Shown piece after piece: positions 28,231 through 37,591 of a stretch of 64,000 bases of DNA. A program made the position numbers and the translations under genes. The notes under the pieces are model-generated. The model was not told the origin of the DNA, did no database searches, and saw only the letters and a list, made by a program, of their open reading frames with translations. The stretch lies in NCBI GenBank assembly GCA_022842595.1, contig JALHPF010000009.1, positions 106,601 to 170,600 of the forward strand. Reading direction: 5' to 3'. The DNA comes from Rubrivivax sp. Its GTDB lineage: Bacteria; Pseudomonadota; Gammaproteobacteria; Burkholderiales; Burkholderiaceae_C. Every line of letters starts with the position of its first letter. The first letter of the stretch is position 1.

Positions 28231-28734
28231 ATGGACAACGCCAGCCTGCCCACCGCCCCGCCGGCCATCCAGACCCGCGCCGACTTCGACGCCGCCGTGC
28301 TCTGGGCCATCCAGGCGGCGCAGGCGCGCGGCGCACGCCGCCTGCTGATGGCCGACCGCGACTTTGCCGACTGGCCACTGGGTCGGCCCGAAGTGCTGCA
28401 GGCCCTGCAGGCCTGGCTGCGTCTGCCGCAGCGCCGGCTGGTGCTGCTGGCTGCGCACTTCGACGAAGTGCCACGCCGGCATCCGCGCTTCCTGGTCTGG
28501 CGCCGCGACTGGGCCCATGCCGTGGAAGCCTGGTCGCCGCCAGCCGAACTGGCCGACGATTTGCCGCCGCTGCTGCTGGACGACGGGCCGGTCTGCCTGC
28601 AGCTCTTTCCCGGGCGGCAGCTGCGTGGTCGTGCCGAACTGAATGCGCTGGAGGCCCGCCGTTGGCGCGATGCAGTTGACGTGGTTTTGCAACAGTCCGA
28701 AGCCGCCATGCCGGTTCAGACCTTGGGTCTATAG
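28231..28734 (+). CDS. hypothetical protein downstream of the RoxA-like gene
   Basis: 167 residues from the ATG at 28231; a GTG at 28201 overlapping the upstream gene is an alternative start. No signal peptide or membrane segment. Compact alpha/beta protein with ARGARRLLMADRDFADWPLG, VLLAAHFDEVPRRHPRFLVW and a C-terminal NALEARRWRDAVDVVLQQSE. The pattern resembles phospholipase-D-like or dispatch-type fragments only loosely. Function not recognised; its position suggests cotranscription with the hydroxylase. Confidence 0.6.
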   Translation: MDNASLPTAPPAIQTRADFDAAVLWAIQAAQARGARRLLMADRDFADWPLGRPEVLQALQAWLRLPQRRLVLLAAHFDEVPRRHPRFLVWRRDWAHAVEAWSPPAELADDLPPLLLDDGPVCLQLFPGRQLRGRAELNALEARRWRDAVDVVLQQSEAAMPVQTLGL

Positions 28735-28753
28735 GGAATGTACCAGGGCGGCT

Positions 28754-28759
28754 TATAAT
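28754..28759 (+). promoter_or_regulatory. candidate sigma-70 -10 element for the Ala-rich lipoprotein gene
   Basis: Perfect TATAAT preceded by a poor -35 region. Transcription would start near 28766 and give an unusually long leader of about 175 bases. The leader holds two hairpins, GGGCT/AGCCC (28792-28803) and TTCGGG/CCCGAA (28837-28852), and a 9-base tandem repeat. Confidence 0.5.
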
Positions 28760-28880
28760 CAGAGGCTGAGCGGAGCTTGCACAAATCAACTGGGCTGGAG
28801 CCCATGTGCGTTGCCCGCCGCAACTTTGCCGGGTCTTTCGGGACACCCCGAAGTGCACCCCACCGACATTTCTACTTCGC

Positions 28881-28907
28881 TCTGTTGGTTCTGTTGGTTC
28901 TGTTGGT
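28881..28907 (+). repeat. three tandem copies of TCTGTTGGT in a 5' leader
   Basis: Exact 9-base direct repeats at 28881, 28890 and 28899, in non-coding DNA 34 bases before the lipoprotein start. A slippage-prone tract; copy number may vary between strains. Confidence 0.92.
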
Positions 28908-28940
28908 CCCGTTGCCGCCTATAACTCCTGAGGAAATGAT

Positions 28941-29261
28941 ATGAACAAGTCTCTCGTGCTCGCCACCCTGGTTGCTGCTGTTGCCCTGGCCGCTTGCGGC
29001 AAGAAGGAAGAAGTCGCTCCGGCCCCGGCTCCTGCCGCCATGCCCGCTCCCGTGGCTGAAGCCGCATCGGCTGCCACTGCCGCTGCTTCTGCCGCTGTCG
29101 ACGCCGCCTCGGCTGCCGTCGGTGCCGCTTCTGCCGCCATGACCGGTGCTGCCGAGTCGGCCAGCGCCGCCACCGGCGCTGCTGTCGACGCCGCCAAGGA
29201 CGCTGCTGCCAATGCCGTCAACAAGGCCGCCGACGCTGCCAAGGAAGCCGTCAAGAAGTAA
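28941..29261 (+). CDS. small Ala-rich putative lipoprotein
   Basis: 106 residues; ATG at 28941 with GAGGAA eight bases upstream. Signal peptide II with lipobox ALAAC, lipidated C19, then a charged KKEE and a Pro/Ala tract, then about 70 residues of Ala-rich heptad-like helix (ASAATAAASAAVDAASAAVG, VDAAKDAAANAVNKAADAAK). Probably an abundant envelope-anchored helical lipoprotein, comparable in build but not in sequence to Lpp. It has its own promoter, structured leader and terminator, so it is monocistronic and likely highly expressed. Confidence 0.8.
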   Translation: MNKSLVLATLVAAVALAACGKKEEVAPAPAPAAMPAPVAEAASAATAAASAAVDAASAAVGAASAAMTGAAESASAATGAAVDAAKDAAANAVNKAADAAKEAVKK

Positions 29262-29306
29262 GCCGTTCGCGGCTGCTGCTGGCAGGCTCGAGCCGCCGGC
29301 AGCAAA

Positions 29307-29340
29307 CAAAAAAAGCCGCCAGCATGCTGGCGGCTTTTTT
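29307..29340. terminator. bidirectional rho-independent terminator
   Basis: Stem GCCGCCAGC / GCTGGCGGC around AT, flanked by a run of A on the left and T on the right. It ends the lipoprotein transcript rightward and the dapA-bamC transcript leftward. Confidence 0.92.
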
Positions 29341-29387
29341 CATGGTCGCGTGCCGGACGGCCGGCCGGATGGCCCGCGCCGTCCGGG

Positions 29388-30518
29388 TCAGCGCAGCTCG
29401 TTGACCAGTTGCCCGGCGATGCGCTGCGCGTTGGCGCCGTTTTCCGGCTGTCCTGCAGAAGTCTGCACCGTGACCTTCGTCTTTTCGCCGGCGGCTTGCA
29501 CGGCGATCCGGTAGCGCACCGGGGCCTGCGACTTGTCGCCGCCGAACCAGCGTTGCCAGAACGCCGGTTCTTCCTGCGTGACACTGGCCGGGTCGACATA
29601 GCGCACGTAGTAAAGGCCGCCGGCGCGGTCGCGGTCTTCGACGCTGAAGCCGCTGCGGTCCAGCGCCAGGCCGACACGACGCCAGGCGCGGTCGAACGGC
29701 TCGTCGATTTCGAGGGTGGCACCGGGCTGCCCGCTCAAGGTGCGGGCACGCACCGGGGCATCGGGTGCAGCGGCCACCCGAGCCGGCGTGGCCTGCTCTT
29801 CCTTGGCGCCCAGCGCGAGCATCAGGCGCGACAGGAATTCGGCTTCCAGCTGCGGGTCGGCCGGGCGTGCTCGCCAGGCGGTGTTTTCCTTGCGGTCATT
29901 CGTGTATTCCTCGATCAGGCCGCGGTGGCTGACGAAGATTTCGGTGCCCGCAGGCGTGCGTTCCAGCCGCGTGCGGAACAGGTCGCGCTCGCCGGTGTCG
30001 TAAAGCCGGCCCAGTACGCGACCCAGGGTGTTGCGGATGATGTCGTCGGGCAGCTTCGCGCGGTTCTCCGTCCAGCTGGTTTCCATCACGCCGATGGCTG
30101 CGTCCTCGGTCTGGAGTTCGAAGCCGCGCTGCCCCCAGAACGCCTTGACCTGCGGCCACAGTTGTTCCGGCGTGGCGCCAGGTACCACCAGCCAGCGCGT
30201 CTGGCCCTGGCGTTCGATGCGCAGCTCACCGCGTTGGCTGACGGCTACGCTGGGCGCACCGGGCGCGGCTGCCACGGCCGTGCTGCGCGGGCCAGCCGAA
30301 GCGGCAGCGCTGACGACGCCACCCTGCGGCTGGTAGCGGCTGTCCTTGGCCAGTTGGCTCAGGTCGGGTGGCACTTCGAGCGGGGCGGTCTTGGCCGCGC
30401 CGGCTTTGTAGTCGACCTTGCTGCCGAACAGGCCGTCAGTCGACGAGCAGCCGGCCAGCGCAAAGGCCAGGGCCAGGGTGGCCAGCCTCACGGGGGTGAC
30501 GGCAAATGCGGATTTCAA
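29388..30518 (-). CDS. bamC: outer-membrane assembly lipoprotein BamC
   Basis: 376 residues. Lipobox LAGC with lipidated C24, then an unstructured stretch containing VDYKAGAAKTAPLEVPPDLS, the conserved BamC segment that contacts BamD, and two helix-grip domains (about 105-225 and 250-376). Periplasmic, anchored in the outer membrane, part of the BAM complex that inserts beta-barrels such as the two receptors here. It follows dapA by 60 bases, the standard proteobacterial order. Confidence 0.93.
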   Translation of the reverse strand: MKSAFAVTPVRLATLALAFALAGCSSTDGLFGSKVDYKAGAAKTAPLEVPPDLSQLAKDSRYQPQGGVVSAAASAGPRSTAVAAAPGAPSVAVSQRGELRIERQGQTRWLVVPGATPEQLWPQVKAFWGQRGFELQTEDAAIGVMETSWTENRAKLPDDIIRNTLGRVLGRLYDTGERDLFRTRLERTPAGTEIFVSHRGLIEEYTNDRKENTAWRARPADPQLEAEFLSRLMLALGAKEEQATPARVAAAPDAPVRARTLSGQPGATLEIDEPFDRAWRRVGLALDRSGFSVEDRDRAGGLYYVRYVDPASVTQEEPAFWQRWFGGDKSQAPVRYRIAVQAAGEKTKVTVQTSAGQPENGANAQRIAGQLVNELR

Positions 30519-30578
30519 TTGAAGAGTCTCCAGTGCGGCGAACGGGATGCGCGCCGTCAGGGGTGTCGGGGCAGCGGA

Positions 30579-31466
30579 TCAGACAGGGATGAGCCCGCTG
30601 TCGCGCAGGGCCTGGCCCACCAGGGCCTGGCCCGCTTCGCCCAGCGGCAGGATGGGCAGGCGCACGTCGGGGGTGCACAGGCCCAGTTGGGCCATGGCCC
30701 ATTTCGTTGGCGCCGGGCTGGGTTCGCAGAACAGCTGCTTGTGCAGCGGCAGCAATTGAAGATGCAAGGCATTGGCACGGCGCACATCGCCTTCGATGGC
30801 CGCCATGCAAAGCTGGTGCATGAGCTTGGGCGCCACGTTCGCCGTGACGCTGACATTGCCCTGGCCGCCCAGCAGCATCAGCGCCACGGCCGTGCTGTCG
30901 TCGCCTGAATAGATGGCAAAGCCCTCGGGCCGCTGCTTGATGAGCCAGGCTGCGCGTTCGATGCTGCCGCTGGCTTCCTTGATCCCGATGATGCCCGGCA
31001 CCTGGGCCAGCCGCATCACGGTGTCGTGCTGCATGTCGGCCACCGTGCGGCCGGGCACGTTGTACAGCACCATCGGGATGTCCACGGCTTCGGCGATGGC
31101 GCGGAAATGACGGTAGATGCCTTCCTGCGAGGGCTTGTTGTAGTAGGGCACGACCTGCAAGGTGCAGTCGGCGCCGACATCCAGGGCGAAGCGTGACAGC
31201 TCGATCGCTTCGCGCGTGGCGTTGGCGCCGGCGCCGGCCATGATGGGCACCCGGCCAGCGGCATGCTGCACGGCCACCCGGATGATCTCGCAGTGCTCTT
31301 GCACCGACACCGTCGGCGATTCGCCCGTCGTGCCGACGACGCCGATGCAATCGGTGCCCTCGGCGATGTGCCAGTCGATCAGGCGTTTCAGCCCGGCGTA
31401 ATCCACGCTGCCGTCCGCCTGGAAGGGCGTGACCAGGGCGACGATGCTGCCGATGATGGGTTTCAT
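30579..31466 (-). CDS. dapA: 4-hydroxy-tetrahydrodipicolinate synthase
   Basis: 295 residues from the ATG at 31466; a 10-residue upstream extension is unlikely. Class I aldolase: GTTGESPTV near 45, [23 protein letters not shown] with the catalytic Tyr, and the Schiff-base Lys in [11 protein letters not shown] around residue 163. Condenses pyruvate and aspartate semialdehyde in lysine and diaminopimelate synthesis. A -10-like TAAAAT (complement of 31521-31526) lies upstream within the end of the methyltransferase gene. Confidence 0.97.
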   Translation of the reverse strand: MKPIIGSIVALVTPFQADGSVDYAGLKRLIDWHIAEGTDCIGVVGTTGESPTVSVQEHCEIIRVAVQHAAGRVPIMAGAGANATREAIELSRFALDVGADCTLQVVPYYNKPSQEGIYRHFRAIAEAVDIPMVLYNVPGRTVADMQHDTVMRLAQVPGIIGIKEASGSIERAAWLIKQRPEGFAIYSGDDSTAVALMLLGGQGNVSVTANVAPKLMHQLCMAAIEGDVRRANALHLQLLPLHKQLFCEPSPAPTKWAMAQLGLCTPDVRLPILPLGEAGQALVGQALRDSGLIPV

Positions 31467-31510
31467 GCGCGTGAGGCTCGTGGGGTGGTGCAGCAACGGT
31501 GTGCGGCAAG

Positions 31511-32068
31511 TCAGCCCGATATTTTAGCTGGCGGGCCCTGCAGTGCCTGGGGACGGGTGGCGCCCTGCACCGCGGCGATGCGCTGCACACAGCGGCCCGG
31601 GGCAGGGTGGGCCTCGAAACCTTCCTCGTAGCCCACCACGCGAAGACCCGCGAAGGCCTTCAACAGTTCCCCCGGCTGCAGCAGGAATTCGGGCCGTGCG
31701 GGCCGGCCGATGTGCTGCTGGCCGTCGGCGAAGGTCTCGTAGATGAGCACGCCGCCTGCGGCCAGCGCCGACTGCAGCGTGGGCAGCAAGGGCCGCCACA
31801 GGTAGTTGGTGACCACGAGTGCGTCGAACTGGCGGCCGGCCAGGGGCCAGGGGCCGGTTTCGATGTCGGCGTGCACACATTCGGCCATGCCTTGCAGGTC
31901 GGCCAGCGCCGCTGCGTCGCGGTCCAGCGCGGTGACAGGGTGGCCCTGCGCTGCCAGCCACCGCACGTGCCGGCCGCTGCCGCAGGCCACGTCGAGCACC
32001 GTGCCAGCGGGTGCAATGAGATGGGCCCAGCGTTGCACCCAGTGCGATGGCGTTGCCCCGGCGTGCAT
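31511..32068 (-). CDS. class I SAM-dependent methyltransferase
   Basis: 185 residues. SAM-binding motif [12 protein letters not shown] at 24-34, acidic LDRD after strand 2, and the post-I element [16 protein letters not shown]. TehB/UbiE-like fold, substrate unknown. The start codon overlaps the stop of a 42-residue membrane protein gene, so the two and the MFS gene before them form one leftward operon. Confidence 0.87.
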   Translation of the reverse strand: MHAGATPSHWVQRWAHLIAPAGTVLDVACGSGRHVRWLAAQGHPVTALDRDAAALADLQGMAECVHADIETGPWPLAGRQFDALVVTNYLWRPLLPTLQSALAAGGVLIYETFADGQQHIGRPARPEFLLQPGELLKAFAGLRVVGYEEGFEAHPAPGRCVQRIAAVQGATRPQALQGPPAKISG

Positions 32069-32196
32069 CAGAAGCAGGACCAGACGCGGCTGGCCAGGTC
32101 CACCGCCAGATGCGGGTTCTGGTAGGCCATGAAAACTGCAGCCAGCGCCGCCAGCGCCAGCGCGCGCAAGAGCCAGACACGAAGCGGGGCGCGCAT
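32068..32196 (-). CDS. 42-residue single-pass membrane protein
   Basis: Reads [20 protein letters not shown] then [22 protein letters not shown]: a positively charged N-terminus, one hydrophobic segment (about 8-24) and a short tail. It begins two bases after the MFS stop and its stop overlaps the methyltransferase start by the ATGA arrangement, which argues that it is translated. Function unknown; perhaps a small transporter partner. Confidence 0.5.
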   Translation of the reverse strand: MRAPLRVWLLRALALAALAAVFMAYQNPHLAVDLASRVWSCF

Positions 32197-32198
32197 GC

Positions 32199-33428
32199 TC
32201 AGGCTGCCACGGGCTGGGTGCGCACGATGGCGGTCTCGCGCACCGGCAGGTTGGCGGCCACGGCCATGGCGCTCAGGCCCACGCAGATCCACCAGACGAT
32301 GTTGTAGCTGCCGGTGGCGTCGAACAGCTTGCCGCCGAGCCACACCCCCAGGAACGAGCCGATCTGGTGGCTGAGGAAGACGAAGCCGCCGAGCATCGAC
32401 ATGTACTGCACGCCGAAGATCTGCGCGACGATGGCGTTGGTGGGCGGCACGGTGGACAACCACAGGAAGCCCATGACGCTGGCGAAGACGTACACCGACA
32501 TCGGCGTCAGCGGCGCCAGCACGAACACCGCGATGGCGACCGCCCGCAGCGCGTAGATCGCGGCCAGGATGTGGCGCTTCGCCAGCTTCTGCCCCAGGCT
32601 GCCGGCGGTGTAGGTGCCGAATACGTTGAACAGCCCGATCAGTGCCAGCGCGGTGGTGGCCACGCCTGGTGCCAGCCCCTGGTCCTTCAGATAGCTGGGC
32701 AGGTGCACGCCGATGAACACCACCTGGAAGCCGCAGACGAAGTAGCCCAACGTCAGCCAGCGGAAACTGGGGTAGGCGAAGGCCTCGCGCAATGCGGCCA
32801 TCACGCTCTGGGTCGGGCCGGTGGCGGCGGCGCGCACCGGCTCCTTCAGGAAGAAGGCCAGCGGCATGATGATGAGCGCCAGGCAGCCCAGCACGAACAG
32901 CGCGTTCTGCCAGCCAAAGCCGCCGATCAGCCAGTTTTCCACCGGCACCATCAGGAACTGGCCGAAGGAGCCGGCGGCGGCGGTGACGCCCATCGCCCAG
33001 GACCGTTTGCTCGGGTCGACCTGGCGCGCAATGACGCCGTAGACGACGGCGTAGGTGGTGCCGCTCTGCGCCAGGCCCAGCAGCACGCCGGCGCTGCCGG
33101 TGAAGGCCAGGCCGGACGTGGCCAAGGCCATCAGGACGAGACCGCCGGCATAGAGCAGGCTGCCCACGATGAGCACGCGGAAGGCGCCGTACTTGTCGGC
33201 CAGCATGCCGGCAAACGGCCCGGCCAGCCCCCATGCCAGGTTCTGGATGGCCAGCGCGAAGGCGAAGGTCTCGCGTGTCCAGCCGCGGTCCATGGTGATC
33301 GGCTGCAGCCACAGCCCGAAGCCGTGGCGGATGCCCATGCTGAGCGTGACGATCAGCGCGCCACACACCAGGACCTGGGTCATCGACAGTGTTTGTCTCG
33401 GCGCCGGAGGCACGGAAGCTGCGTTCAT
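32199..33428 (-). CDS. major facilitator superfamily transporter
   Basis: 409 residues from the ATG at 33428; twelve predicted membrane segments. MFS loop 2-3 motif [11 protein letters not shown] and its repeat [11 protein letters not shown] after segment 8. Overall pattern ([31 protein letters not shown]) fits the YbfB/oxalate-formate antiporter-like group of organic-anion carriers. Divergent from dadA with a 93-base gap, so it may move amino acids or their oxo acids, but that is a guess from context. Confidence 0.92.
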   Translation of the reverse strand: MNAASVPPAPRQTLSMTQVLVCGALIVTLSMGIRHGFGLWLQPITMDRGWTRETFAFALAIQNLAWGLAGPFAGMLADKYGAFRVLIVGSLLYAGGLVLMALATSGLAFTGSAGVLLGLAQSGTTYAVVYGVIARQVDPSKRSWAMGVTAAAGSFGQFLMVPVENWLIGGFGWQNALFVLGCLALIIMPLAFFLKEPVRAAATGPTQSVMAALREAFAYPSFRWLTLGYFVCGFQVVFIGVHLPSYLKDQGLAPGVATTALALIGLFNVFGTYTAGSLGQKLAKRHILAAIYALRAVAIAVFVLAPLTPMSVYVFASVMGFLWLSTVPPTNAIVAQIFGVQYMSMLGGFVFLSHQIGSFLGVWLGGKLFDATGSYNIVWWICVGLSAMAVAANLPVRETAIVRTQPVAA

Positions 33429-33521
33429 CCAGGGATTCTCCCGGAAAACGCTGCACGGCAGCGGCGGCTGCGCCGATACAGTGCCTGCAGTCCCACGGGA
33501 CCCAACCACATGGAGTGCGCG

Positions 33522-34823
33522 ATGAAGGTCTTGGTACTTGGCGGCGGTGTCATCGGGGTTTCGACCGCCTACTACCTGGCACGTGCCGGCCACGAGGTCG
33601 AACTCGTCGACCGCCAGAGCGGCCCTGCGCTGGAAACCAGCTTCGGCAACGCCGGCGAGGTCAGCCCCGGCTACAGCTCGCCCTGGGCCGGCCCGGGCGT
33701 GCCGCTGAAGGCCATCAAATGGATGCTGATGCAGCACAGCCCGCTCGTGGTCTGGCCGCTGCTGGACCCGGCGATGTGGCGCTGGGGCGCGATGATGCTG
33801 GCCAACTGCACCGAGCGCGCGTACGCATTGAACAAGAGCCGGATGGTGCCGATCGCCGAGTACAGCCGCGATTGCCTGAAGGCGCTGCGTGCCGAGACGG
33901 CCATCGCCTACGACGACCGAGCCCAGGGCACGCTGCAGTTGTTCCGGACGCAGAAGCAGCTGGACGGCATCGGTGGCGACGTCGAGGTCCTGAAGCAGTA
34001 CGGTGTGCCCTTCGAAGTGCTCGACCGCGCCGGCTTCTGCGCCGTTGAACCGGCTCTGAAGCTGACCCAGGAGAAGTTCGTCGGCGCGCTGCGCCTGCCC
34101 GGCGACGAAACCGGCGACTGCTTCAAGTTCACCAACCGGCTGGCCGAGATGGCCGCGGCGCTGGGCGTGAAGTTCCGCTGGAGCACACGCATCCAGCAGC
34201 TGCAGGTGGGCGGTGGTGGCATCACCGGCGTGCATACCGACGCCGGCCTGCTGACGGCCGACAAGGTGGTGCTGGCGCTGGGCAGCCATTCGCCGCTGCT
34301 GCTGAAGCCCGTGGGGCTGAACATTCCCGTCTACCCGGTGAAGGGCTACAGCATCACCGTGCCGATCACCGACCCTGCGTGCGCGCCTGAGTCGACGATC
34401 ATGGACGAGACCCACAAGGTGGCCGTCACGCGCCTGGGCGACCGCATCCGCGTGGGCGGTACGGCCGAACTCGCCGGTTTCAGCCTGAACCTGCGCGAGG
34501 CCCGCCGCGGCACGCTGAACCACGTGGTGACCGACTTGTTCCCGCGTGGCGGAGACGTGTCGAAGGCCAGCTTCTGGTGCGGCCTGCGCCCGATGACGCC
34601 CGACGGCACGCCCATCGTCGGCACCACGCCGATCGCCAATCTGCTGCTGGCCACCGGCCATGGCACGCTGGGCTGGACGATGGCGGCGGGTACCGGCCGG
34701 GTGATCGCCGATCTGGTCAGCGGCCGCCAGCCCGAAATCGACATCGAAGGGCTGAACGTGGCGCGCTACACCCGCAGCTGGGCGGGTTCGGGCGTTGCCA
34801 GTCAGCAGCCGTCGATGGCCTGA
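33522..34823 (+). CDS. dadA: D-amino acid dehydrogenase
   Basis: 433 residues; ATG at 33522 with GGAG seven bases upstream (an ATG four codons earlier lacks one). FAD-binding [18 protein letters not shown] at the N-terminus, the DadA element [28 protein letters not shown], and the C-terminal [14 protein letters not shown] and [14 protein letters not shown]. Membrane-associated flavoprotein that oxidises D-amino acids, mainly D-alanine, to oxo acids. No racemase gene (dadX) adjoins it. Confidence 0.93.
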   Translation: MKVLVLGGGVIGVSTAYYLARAGHEVELVDRQSGPALETSFGNAGEVSPGYSSPWAGPGVPLKAIKWMLMQHSPLVVWPLLDPAMWRWGAMMLANCTERAYALNKSRMVPIAEYSRDCLKALRAETAIAYDDRAQGTLQLFRTQKQLDGIGGDVEVLKQYGVPFEVLDRAGFCAVEPALKLTQEKFVGALRLPGDETGDCFKFTNRLAEMAAALGVKFRWSTRIQQLQVGGGGITGVHTDAGLLTADKVVLALGSHSPLLLKPVGLNIPVYPVKGYSITVPITDPACAPESTIMDETHKVAVTRLGDRIRVGGTAELAGFSLNLREARRGTLNHVVTDLFPRGGDVSKASFWCGLRPMTPDGTPIVGTTPIANLLLATGHGTLGWTMAAGTGRVIADLVSGRQPEIDIEGLNVARYTRSWAGSGVASQQPSMA

Positions 34824-35545
34824 AGCAGGTGGCGGTGTTCGGGCAGGCGCTGCAGGAAGCCATTCCAATGCGCCATCACCCGGCATGGCAGGATCGCGCC
34901 TTCGAACCTTCCGCCGTCTTGCCAGTGGCTCAGGAAGGGCTCGGCATGGGCCATGCAAGCGGCGGCTTCGAAGCGCCCAGGGCTGCACTTGTCGTCGCCA
35001 TCCTGCCTCGCGGCGAGACCGGCGCGCTGCAGGTCGCGCGTTCCAGCAGTTGCAGTGCGCGCTGCACATGCTGCAGCGCCGTCTGTGGCACTCAGCGTTC
35101 GCCGGTGTGGGCGGCGGCGCAGGCGTGGATGTCGACCGCCTGGATGATGTCGCCCGCCTTGTCGTGGTGATCGGCAGTTGGGCCCAGGGTGTCGCCGCTG
35201 GGTGTGCCCAGCGCCCGGCCGTTCCGTTCCCGCAGCCAGGCTGTCGCAGGTCACCTGGTGCAGCAGGTGGTGGCGAAACGCCTACCCCCGCGCGCCCTCG
35301 ACGCCGCGGCCGGAGCGGTGGCGCACCAGATCGCGGCCGGTCAGCCGGGGCAGGGTGTCCGTGGACTCAGCGTGCAGGGCGTGCAGCGCCTGGTCCCAGA
35401 ACACCGCGCCGATGACGCTGGCGTCCTGCAGGGTGCGTTTCTCGGGCGCAGGCAAGCCATCCAGCCCGGCCTGAAGAACGGCGACGGCGGCCTGCAGTTC
35501 GGGGATGTCGAAAGCGATGGCCAAAGGATGAGCACGCGGGCGCCC
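34805..35545 (-). pseudogene. decayed cyclase-associated AAA/TPR regulator (C-terminal remnant)
   Basis: Translating the minus strand in all three frames recovers ordered pieces of the large adenylate-cyclase/AAA-ATPase-TPR regulator family: GLDGLPAPEKRTLQDASVIG then AVFWDQALHAL (35490-35380), LTGRDLVRH, FRHHLLHQVTCDSL (about 35280-35240), HDKAGDIIQAVDIHACAAAH, TALQHVQRALQLLERA (about 35090-35040), AILPCRVMAHWN and the C-terminal [15 protein letters not shown]. The pieces are in order but in different frames with at least three shifts, an in-frame stop and apparent deletions. The cyclase and ATPase halves are missing; parE begins just beyond. Family naming rests on pattern memory. Confidence 0.65.
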
Positions 35546-35580
35546 GGGGAGCCGCCCACGGTGAGAGCGAGTGCGCCTCC

Positions 35581-35586
35581 TAAAAT
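35581..35586 (+). promoter_or_regulatory. -10-like element placing the parE start at +1
   Basis: TAAAAT ends seven bases before the A of the parE ATG (35593), and no Shine-Dalgarno sequence precedes that ATG. If this is the promoter, the mRNA is leaderless. The -35 region is weak. Confidence 0.4.
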
Positions 35587-35592
35587 CACCCG

Positions 35593-37572
35593 ATGGCAAA
35601 CACCCCAGGCAAGTACGCCGAAGCTTCGATCCGTGTCCTCAAGGGCCTGGAGCCCGTCAAACAGCGGCCGGGCATGTACACCCGCACCGACAACCCGCTG
35701 CACATCGTGCAGGAAGTCATCGACAACGCCGCCGACGAGGCCCTGGCCGGTCACGGCACGCGCATTGGCGTGGTCTTGCACGCCGACGGCAGCATCACCG
35801 TGGAAGACGACGGGCGCGGCATTCCTTTCGGCCTGCACCCCGAGGAAGGCGTGCCGGTGATCGAGATCGTCTACACCCGGCTGCATGCCGGCGGCAAGTT
35901 CGACAAGGGCGCCGGCGGCGCCTACAGCTTCAGCGGCGGCCTGCACGGCGTGGGCGTGAGCGTGACCAACGCGCTGGCCAAGCGACTGCAGGTGACGGTG
36001 TGGCGTGAAGGCCAGGTGGCGACCACCGCCTTTGCCGGCGGCGACGTGATCGAACCGCTGGCGGTACGCAAGGCCGATGAAAAAGGCAAGGGCGACCGCA
36101 AACACGGCACGACCGTTCGCGTGTGGCCCGACGCGAAGTACTTCGAAAGCGCCGAGCTGCCGCGTGCCGAACTGCTGCACCTGCTGCGCAGCAAGGCCGT
36201 GTTGATGCCCGGCGTGACCGTGACGCTGCGCACCGAAAAGACCGACGACACCATCACCTGGGTGTTCCAGGCCGGCCTGCGCGACTATCTGATGCAAAGC
36301 CTGGTCGCAGACCCGCTGATCCCGCTGTTCGAAGGCCAGCAGTTCGCCACCGCCAACGAAACCGAAAACTTCGCCGAAGGTGAAGGCGCCAACTGGTGCG
36401 TGGCCTTCACCGACGAAGGCGCCACGCTGCGCGAGAGCTACGTCAACCTGATTCCCACGGTGGCCGGCGGCACCCACGAAAGCGGCTTGAAGGACGGCCT
36501 GTTCGGCGCCATCAAGGGCTTCATCGACCTGCACGCGCTGGCGCCCAAGGGCGTGAAGCTGATGCCCGAAGACGTGTTCAGCCGAGCCAGCTTCGTGCTG
36601 AGCGCCAAGGTGCTGGACCCGCAGTTCCAGGGCCAGATCAAGGAGCGCCTGAACAGCCGTGACGCGCTGCGCCTGGTCTCGAGTTACGTGAAGCCGGCGC
36701 TGGAACTGTGGCTGAACCAGCATGTGGACTACGGCAAGAAGCTCGCCGACCTGGTGATCCGCCAGGCGCAGACGCGCCAGCGCGCCAGCCAGAAGGTGGA
36801 GAAACGCAAGGGCAGCGGCGTGGCCGTGTTGCCCGGCAAGCTGACCGACTGCGAAAGCCGCGACCTGAACCTCAACGAGGTGTTCCTGGTGGAGGGCGAC
36901 AGCGCTGGCGGCAGCGCCAAGATGGGCCGCGACAAGGAAACCCAGGCCGTGCTGCCGCTGCGCGGCAAGGTGCTGAACACCTGGGAAGTGGACCGCGACC
37001 GGCTGTTCGCCAACAACGAGATCCACGACATCGCCGTGGCCCTGGGCGTCGACCCGCATGGCCCGACCGACACGCCCGACTTCAGTGGCCTGCGGTACGG
37101 CAAGGTGTGCATCCTGAGCGACGCGGACGTCGACGGCTCGCACATCCAGGTGCTGCTTCTGACCCTCTTCTTCCGCCACTTCCCGCATCTCATCGAGCGC
37201 GGGCATGTGTTCATCGCCAAGCCGCCGCTCTACCGCATCGACGCCCCGGCGCGCGGCAAGCGGCCGGCGGCCAAGATCTATGCGCTGGACGACGGCGAAC
37301 GCGACGCCGCGCTCGACAAGCTGCGCAAGGAAGGCGCCAAGGAAGCCAGCTGGAGCATCGGCCGCTTCAAGGGCCTGGGCGAGATGAACGCCGAACAGCT
37401 GTGGGAGACCACGCTTAACCCCGAGACCCGCCGTCTGCTGCCAGTGCGCTGGCTGGAAGGGGGCTTCGACGCCACGATCACGTCGTTCACCAAGCTCATG
37501 GGCAAGGGTGAGGCGGCGGCGCGGCGCGAACTGATGGAACTACGCGGCGACGCCGTGGAAGTCGACGTTTGA
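35593..37572 (+). CDS. parE: DNA topoisomerase IV subunit B
   Basis: 659 residues. GHKL ATPase: N45 in QEVIDNAADEALAG, DDGRGIPFG, GGLHGVGVSVTNAL. Transducer domain follows, then TOPRIM with E434 (VEGDSAGGSA) and D510/D512/D514 (SDADVDGSHI). The QTRQRASQKVEKRKGSGVAV linker and the absence of the GyrB insertion mark it as ParE. Supplies ATP-driven strand passage for decatenation with ParC, encoded about 6.3 kb downstream on the same strand rather than adjacent. Confidence 0.97.
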   Translation: MANTPGKYAEASIRVLKGLEPVKQRPGMYTRTDNPLHIVQEVIDNAADEALAGHGTRIGVVLHADGSITVEDDGRGIPFGLHPEEGVPVIEIVYTRLHAGGKFDKGAGGAYSFSGGLHGVGVSVTNALAKRLQVTVWREGQVATTAFAGGDVIEPLAVRKADEKGKGDRKHGTTVRVWPDAKYFESAELPRAELLHLLRSKAVLMPGVTVTLRTEKTDDTITWVFQAGLRDYLMQSLVADPLIPLFEGQQFATANETENFAEGEGANWCVAFTDEGATLRESYVNLIPTVAGGTHESGLKDGLFGAIKGFIDLHALAPKGVKLMPEDVFSRASFVLSAKVLDPQFQGQIKERLNSRDALRLVSSYVKPALELWLNQHVDYGKKLADLVIRQAQTRQRASQKVEKRKGSGVAVLPGKLTDCESRDLNLNEVFLVEGDSAGGSAKMGRDKETQAVLPLRGKVLNTWEVDRDRLFANNEIHDIAVALGVDPHGPTDTPDFSGLRYGKVCILSDADVDGSHIQVLLLTLFFRHFPHLIERGHVFIAKPPLYRIDAPARGKRPAAKIYALDDGERDAALDKLRKEGAKEASWSIGRFKGLGEMNAEQLWETTLNPETRRLLPVRWLEGGFDATITSFTKLMGKGEAAARRELMELRGDAVEVDV

Positions 37573-37591
37573 GCGCCGAGCGGGTGGCGGT

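Noticed and set aside
28881..28907. CRISPR or other repeat array
   Set aside because: Only three contiguous 9-base copies without spacers; a simple tandem repeat.
32367..33521. N-terminal extension of the dadA frame across the MFS gene
   Set aside because: Antisense shadow of the MFS gene; FAD motif and GGAG site fix the start at 33522.
35341..37206. 621-residue minus-strand frame opposite parE
   Set aside because: Shadow of parE. Only its last part beyond 35545 overlaps the decayed cyclase/TPR remnant, which is described separately.
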